Shown here: piece by piece, positions 34,001-36,687 of the stretch
Position numbering within the stretch: the stretch's first letter is position 1
Layout: each line of letters opens with the position of its first letter
From: Bacteroidales bacterium
GTDB lineage: Bacteria > Bacteroidota > Bacteroidia > Bacteroidales > P3
Length of the DNA stretch: 36,687 nt
NCBI GenBank assembly: GCA_017451385.1
Contig: JAFSPS010000005.1
Span: 1-36,687, forward strand
Direction of reading: 5' to 3'
Notes under the pieces: generated by a model
The model's database searches: none
What the model saw: only the letters and a program-made list of their open reading frames with translations
What the model was told of the DNA's origin: nothing
Made by a program: the position numbers and the translations under genes

Positions 34001-34844
34001 CAACATAGTCAATGCACAAGGGCTACATACGCTACGCGTAGAAAATGAGGCGTGCAGCACAGAACGCACCTTCGAAGTCTATACGCCGATGCCACGACTT
34101 ACCAAGAGCGGACGAACAACCCTATGCACCGGATGCGACGGCGAGATTAACCTACAAATGATTGACACCACCGGACACACATACTCCTACCTATGGAGCA
34201 ACGGCGACACCACACGCCATCTCACCAACGTATGCGAAGGCACCTATATAGTAGAGGTGACGGGTAGCGACAACTGCATCTACCACGACACCACCATCCT
34301 TCAGCGCAGCGACGTGCTGCATAACATCACCCTTCACGCCGACGACAGTACGGTCTTTGAGAGCTACACCACGACGCTACATGCCACAGAGATAGCCGGA
34401 TGCAGCTACCTCTGGCAGCCCGACAACCACCTTGCCACCCCAACGAAACCCTCCACTCCAGCACAACTCTACCAACCCACATGGTACTATCTGACCATCA
34501 CCGACACTGCCGGATGCCAATACCACGACTCGCTGTTCGTCAACTGCATTGCCGTAGAATGTGGGGCGGAGAGCATGAGCATACCCAACGCCTTCACGCC
34601 CAACGACGACGGGCAGAACGACCGCCTATGCCTACGCTATCAGGAACCTATCAGCAAGTTCCACATAGCCATCTTCACACGCTGGGGCGAGCTGGTCTAT
34701 GAGGGCGACGACGTTACCGCCTGTTGGGACGGCCGCTACCAAGGCACGCCATGTATGCCCGCCGTTTACTACTATACCTGCCAGTACACCTGCGCCGAAG
34801 GCAAAAACGGCTACCGCAAAGGCGACATTACGCTGATTAGATAA
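31014..34844 (+). CDS. Large secreted type IX cargo: SBBP-type repeats, PKD domain, type B C-terminal domain
   Basis: A 1276-residue exported protein. Residues 1-26 form a signal peptide (basic RRIKK, then a hydrophobic run). LFEENLGQWDARVCYKAL (about 39-56) opens an N-terminal domain typical of such proteins. From about 250 to 770 there are repeated blade-like units with STFxGG and DFPxTPxAF motifs, as in SBBP beta-propellers. A PKD domain follows at about 793-880 (FEWSFGDGTTSNDINPRHTF). The last ~90 residues start SIPNAFTPNDDGQND at 1189 and form the gliding-motility/type B CTD recognised by the type IX secretion system. The role is probably a surface adhesin. No PorP/SprF partner gene is adjacent. 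Confidence 0.93.
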   Translation: MRRIKKLIKATLIVGIMLLTFSVRARVPQDSIRVGAQVLFEENLGQWDARVCYKALMANAVLFAERDAFTFVVSHATDKDDKKPHLPHHHQTLSYHAYRMTFDGCRTIEPHAVNPIEAYSNYYTNRSPSRWRSHVKSYEQMSYEELYNGIDLIVYAAEGGMKYNFYLKPHADVSQIAIRYAGTDGLRVARDGSLHIKTSVAEIVERMPVVYQPSSEGQRPIAARYKLDGATVSIELGDYEPSLPVVIDPELIFSTFTGSTADNWGTTAAYDSHKNTYTAGLVFDVGYPSTLGALQPDFVANADVGIFKFDTSGSRRLYATYLGGSQADMPHSMYVNDFDELVIFGTTGSADFPVTPNAFDTSFGGGTSLYYEFNGIPYPNGSDIFVSRFSEDGSRLGASTYVGGSDNDGLNFRHNYNLRAYRAVLMHGNDSLYYNYGDGARGELITDKQNNVYVGSTTFSSDFPTSAHCIQGTLHGGQEGVIFKLDYNLRQMLWSTFIGGTADDAVYSIDVDSSYNLIACGGTCSADFPTTPDAYNSTYNGGSTDGFICKVTRSGDRLLASTLFGSDAYDQCYFVRRGSNDDIFIFGQTKAAGSTLIHNANYNVPNSGQFLARLAPNLDSLVWSTVFGTGNGKPNISPTAFVADQCNRVYAVGWGRDFVGYYADTTSQMRSNIVQWRTGGTTGMEVTPDAFQSETDGQDFYIMSLSTDASTLDYATFFGEVNPNPDGYSGTGSDHVDGGTSRFDRLGGLYQSVCGGCGGSSSFPTTANAWSRINNSQNCNNAVFRFRIHNDYPIAEFSNVPVGCAPYTVTFNNTGRGTSFEWSFGDGTTSNDINPRHTFARSGEYTVRLVAQQDYGCAEYDTIERTIRVIDNTVRTFPTLRSCEPGATLQIGPEPQSGCIYNWVQGSVSDRTIANPTVTKGGTYVLQIRQEHGGEGCMESDTFHVVYYSLIDDLKVSQPPCGYDSIGTATVFISPQAPRPIRIFWDGVETNTTTYDNIVNAQGLHTLRVENEACSTERTFEVYTPMPRLTKSGRTTLCTGCDGEINLQMIDTTGHTYSYLWSNGDTTRHLTNVCEGTYIVEVTGSDNCIYHDTTILQRSDVLHNITLHADDSTVFESYTTTLHATEIAGCSYLWQPDNHLATPTKPSTPAQLYQPTWYYLTITDTAGCQYHDSLFVNCIAVECGAESMSIPNAFTPNDDGQNDRLCLRYQEPISKFHIAIFTRWGELVYEGDDVTACWDGRYQGTPCMPAVYYYTCQYTCAEGKNGYRKGDITLIR

Positions 34845-34925
34845 ATGAATAAACAGAACACGACACACACTATCACATAAGCAAGAGCTAAAAAAATATC
34901 AGACAATACAAAAGCCACTCTTGAA

Positions 34926-35786
34926 ATGGGAAGCAAATACGATAAACCACACGACCAATTCGTCATAGCCTACCTGCCATATCCCGATAAGAGCGAGACG
35001 GTCATCAGCCATGCGCTACCACTCGCACAGATGCTCCAAAAAGGCCTCATACTCCTATATATAGAAGACAAGCGGTATAAAGGCATGAGCAAAGAAGATG
35101 CTACACCAATAATGGAGCATCTCAAAGAGCAGATACGCCAGCAGCATGCCGACACGCAGTATGCCGTTATGCGCGGCGACACGCACGACATCATCAGCGC
35201 CCTTCCGCAGGTGCTGTATGGCGTGGTTGCCGTAGCGCAGTGCGACAAGGGTGCAACACGCCATACGCCCACCAATCCGCACGAGGTGCTACGCCTGTTC
35301 AACGAAAGCAAGATAGCCTACCTCACAGCACAAGAAGTCAACAGCCACGGATACCGCCATAACGACATAGCCTACAGCATTGACTATCGGCGCGAGAGCA
35401 AGGAAAAACTAATCTGGGCCTCCTACTTCGCCCGCTTTGGCAACAACCAGCTGCACGTCATCTGCCAAGACTACCACGACGAACGACTGCATCAGAAATG
35501 GAGCGACAACATGCGTTTCATGGACAAGATTTTCGACAGTCTCGCCATCAAAGGCTACCAGCGGCACATCTACAAGCCTCACGGCCTCTTTGCCGAGACT
35601 GCTGTGGCAGAGCGTGCGGCACAGGAAAAATGCCACTTGCTGATAAGCACCACCACCGAAGGCTACGACCGTGACATCATAGAATGGTTCGCCGGCACCG
35701 CCGAGCAGCGCGTCATAGCCAACAAGGACCATCTGCCAGTACTCTTCATCAATCCCCGCGACGACCTCTTTGTACTATGCGACTGA
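34926..35786 (+). CDS. Universal stress protein-like, two UspA-type domains
   Basis: A 286-residue cytosolic protein that looks like two tandem UspA-like domains (about 10-140 and 150-280). The first starts FVIAYLPYPDKSETVISHALPLAQMLQKGLILLYIED; the second has LLISTTTEGYDRDIIEWF and ends LPVLFINPRDDLFVLCD, a tail I associate with Bacteroidales stress proteins. The ATP-binding glycine motif of canonical UspA is not clear, so ligand binding is uncertain. It lies 81 bases after the secreted protein with no evident promoter between. Confidence 0.7.
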   Translation: MGSKYDKPHDQFVIAYLPYPDKSETVISHALPLAQMLQKGLILLYIEDKRYKGMSKEDATPIMEHLKEQIRQQHADTQYAVMRGDTHDIISALPQVLYGVVAVAQCDKGATRHTPTNPHEVLRLFNESKIAYLTAQEVNSHGYRHNDIAYSIDYRRESKEKLIWASYFARFGNNQLHVICQDYHDERLHQKWSDNMRFMDKIFDSLAIKGYQRHIYKPHGLFAETAVAERAAQEKCHLLISTTTEGYDRDIIEWFAGTAEQRVIANKDHLPVLFINPRDDLFVLCD

Positions 35787-35830
35787 CAGGGAGGAATACC
35801 TTGATTACAATCCGACAAACGGTTGACAAA

Positions 35831-35890
35831 TCCCCAGACGCATTGTCATGGTGCGACAGCACCATATAATGCCTAATGACCGATTGGGGA
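35831..35890. terminator. Nested inverted repeat between convergent genes
   Basis: The inner hairpin is ATGGTGC-GACA-GCACCAT (35848-35865, 7 bp stem, 4-base loop). Around it GCATT (35840-35844) pairs with AATGC (35868-35872), and TCCCCA (35831-35836) with TGGGGA (35885-35890). It lies between the convergent Usp-like and DUF3795 genes, so an mRNA end structure is likely, although no T run follows. Confidence 0.5.
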
Positions 35891-35902
35891 TGAAAATGGA
35901 AT

Positions 35903-36235
35903 TTACTTCAGCAGGTTCTCTTTCGCCTGAGGGTTATTCTGCCAAATCGCGCCGACCGTTGGACAACAGTCTTTTTCCGAACATTCGCCACAGGTCTCAA
36001 GAACCTTGGATATAGCACATTTGCGAACCGCACACAGAGAGCTGCAAAACATTGTTTTGACACCATTCATACGACAGCCCTCGCAGTTGATGTGCTCAGG
36101 AAGTATTGGTGCATGATTCAACTCAGCCCACAGTTTGGCAGTTTTCTCCCTGAGGGCGTGATTATTGGTCTTTGTGGCAATATAGGCATCACACTTCTCA
36201 CAGTCGAGTCCACAAATGGCTATTAGACTTTTCAT
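35903..36235 (-). CDS. DUF3795 cysteine-rich protein
   Basis: A 110-residue protein with many cysteines in a zinc- or cluster-binding arrangement: CGLDCEKCDAY at the start, NCEGCRMNGVKTMFCSSLCAVRKC in the middle, and CGECSEKDCCP near the end. This matches DUF3795, of unknown function and common in Bacteroidales and Clostridia. It lies 36 bases downstream of the YjbR-like gene on the same strand, so the two are likely co-transcribed. Confidence 0.85.
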   Translation of the reverse strand: MKSLIAICGLDCEKCDAYIATKTNNHALREKTAKLWAELNHAPILPEHINCEGCRMNGVKTMFCSSLCAVRKCAISKVLETCGECSEKDCCPTVGAIWQNNPQAKENLLK

Positions 36236-36271
36236 ATACGGATTCCGATTTATCTGTTTCCAAGTTATTTG

Positions 36272-36619
36272 TCAAATAGTATGTATTCCCAATTTCTTGG
36301 GTAATTTGCTTACAACCAAGTTATAAGATGCTTTAATTTGCTCCTTTACGAAATCATCGTCCAACTGATTCAAATACAGTTCGCTCCAATTCTTCTTGTT
36401 CATGTGGATGGCTGGCCCGACACCCTCATATCTATCACGCAAATCGATGGCCACATCGGGCTGCATCTTTACGGCTACATGCGGTTCGGGCACGTCGAGA
36501 TTTGTCAGCATGAACCATTTACCTGCAATGCGCCAACTTACCCAACTCTTGACAAACAAATCCTCTGTAACCTGTTCATTCAGGCTAAGGGCATAATCTC
36601 TTACCTCTTCGATGTTCAT
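36272..36619 (-). CDS. MmcQ/YjbR family protein (second copy)
   Basis: A 115-residue MmcQ/YjbR-type protein with MNIEEVRDYALSLNEQVTEDLF at the start, FMLTNLDVPEPHVAVKMQPD in the centre and KNWSELYLNQLDDDFVKEQIKASYNLV at the end. The start at 36619 fits the family; an in-frame ATG at 36661 adds 14 unlikely residues. It is clearly diverged from the copy at 2933-3274, so this is an older duplication or separate acquisition rather than a recent copy. It lies just upstream of the DUF3795 gene. Confidence 0.83.
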   Translation of the reverse strand: MNIEEVRDYALSLNEQVTEDLFVKSWVSWRIAGKWFMLTNLDVPEPHVAVKMQPDVAIDLRDRYEGVGPAIHMNKKNWSELYLNQLDDDFVKEQIKASYNLVVSKLPKKLGIHTI

Positions 36620-36687
36620 ATTCTTGCCGTTCGCTAAATTGGAATTTGCGATAACGCACAAGCTACTACTCGACTTGATGTAGATAC

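Overview
The window looks like a chromosomal segment of a Bacteroidota bacterium, most likely of the order Bacteroidales (Prevotella-like). The reasons are: repeated matches to the Bacteroidota -7 promoter motif TAnnTTTG upstream of genes, with a near-ideal -33/-7 pair before the large secreted protein; a 1276-residue protein with a type IX secretion 'type B' C-terminal domain; lineage-typical families (DUF2027-Smr protein, DUF3098, C4 zinc-ribbon coiled coil, DUF3795); and the gene order ftsX - DUF3098 - uppP - truB. I saw no rRNA, tRNA or CRISPR array.

Layout. 1-533: a scarred edge with a repeated ~30 bp sequence and the first ~61 codons of a dead DNA cytosine-5 methyltransferase. 534-2952: RNA ligase rtcB divergent from a WYL-domain regulator. 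2933-4763: small accessory genes (a YjbR-like protein, a NimA-like flavoprotein) and a stand-alone tyrosine recombinase, closed by a strong terminator. 4882-9505 (minus strand): hutH, a C4 zinc-ribbon protein, a Nif3-like protein and a DegT/DnrJ sugar aminotransferase. 9689-12028: topA. 12129-18207 (minus strand): Smr protein, mpl, an HD-domain phosphohydrolase, a C-GCAxxG-C-C protein, a SpoU/TrmH methyltransferase and sufB. 18434-26522: a surface-glycan locus with a glycosyltransferase, a MraY/WecA/WbpL-like initiating transferase (opposite strand), a Wzx flippase, a GT2 glycosyltransferase, a FemAB-like protein, a WbpM/CapD-like nucleotide-sugar dehydratase and an O-antigen ligase/polymerase. 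26591-30740 (minus strand): truB, uppP, DUF3098, ftsX, dnaN. 31014-35786: the type IX cargo protein and a universal-stress-like protein. 35903-36619 (minus strand): DUF3795 and a second YjbR-like protein.

How the genes fit together. The dehydratase, the DegT aminotransferase (about 14 kb upstream), the initiating transferase, the glycosyltransferases, flippase and ligase/polymerase can be read as much of an O-antigen or A-LPS-type pathway started on undecaprenyl phosphate. UppP, encoded next to the locus, recycles that carrier, and Mpl recycles murein peptides. The type IX cargo could be anchored to such a glycan, but that is inference.

Points most worth a second look: a 101 bp segment bounded by perfect 11 bp inverted repeats that adds ~35 residues inside TruB; perfect 11 bp inverted repeats that carry the two divergent -7 elements of the glycan locus; the rtcB/WYL pair with a C8A9 tract just upstream of the regulator's start; a dyad beside the orphan recombinase; the FemAB-like gene welded into the glycan operon; and the scarred left edge. 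None of these is proven to be a new system.
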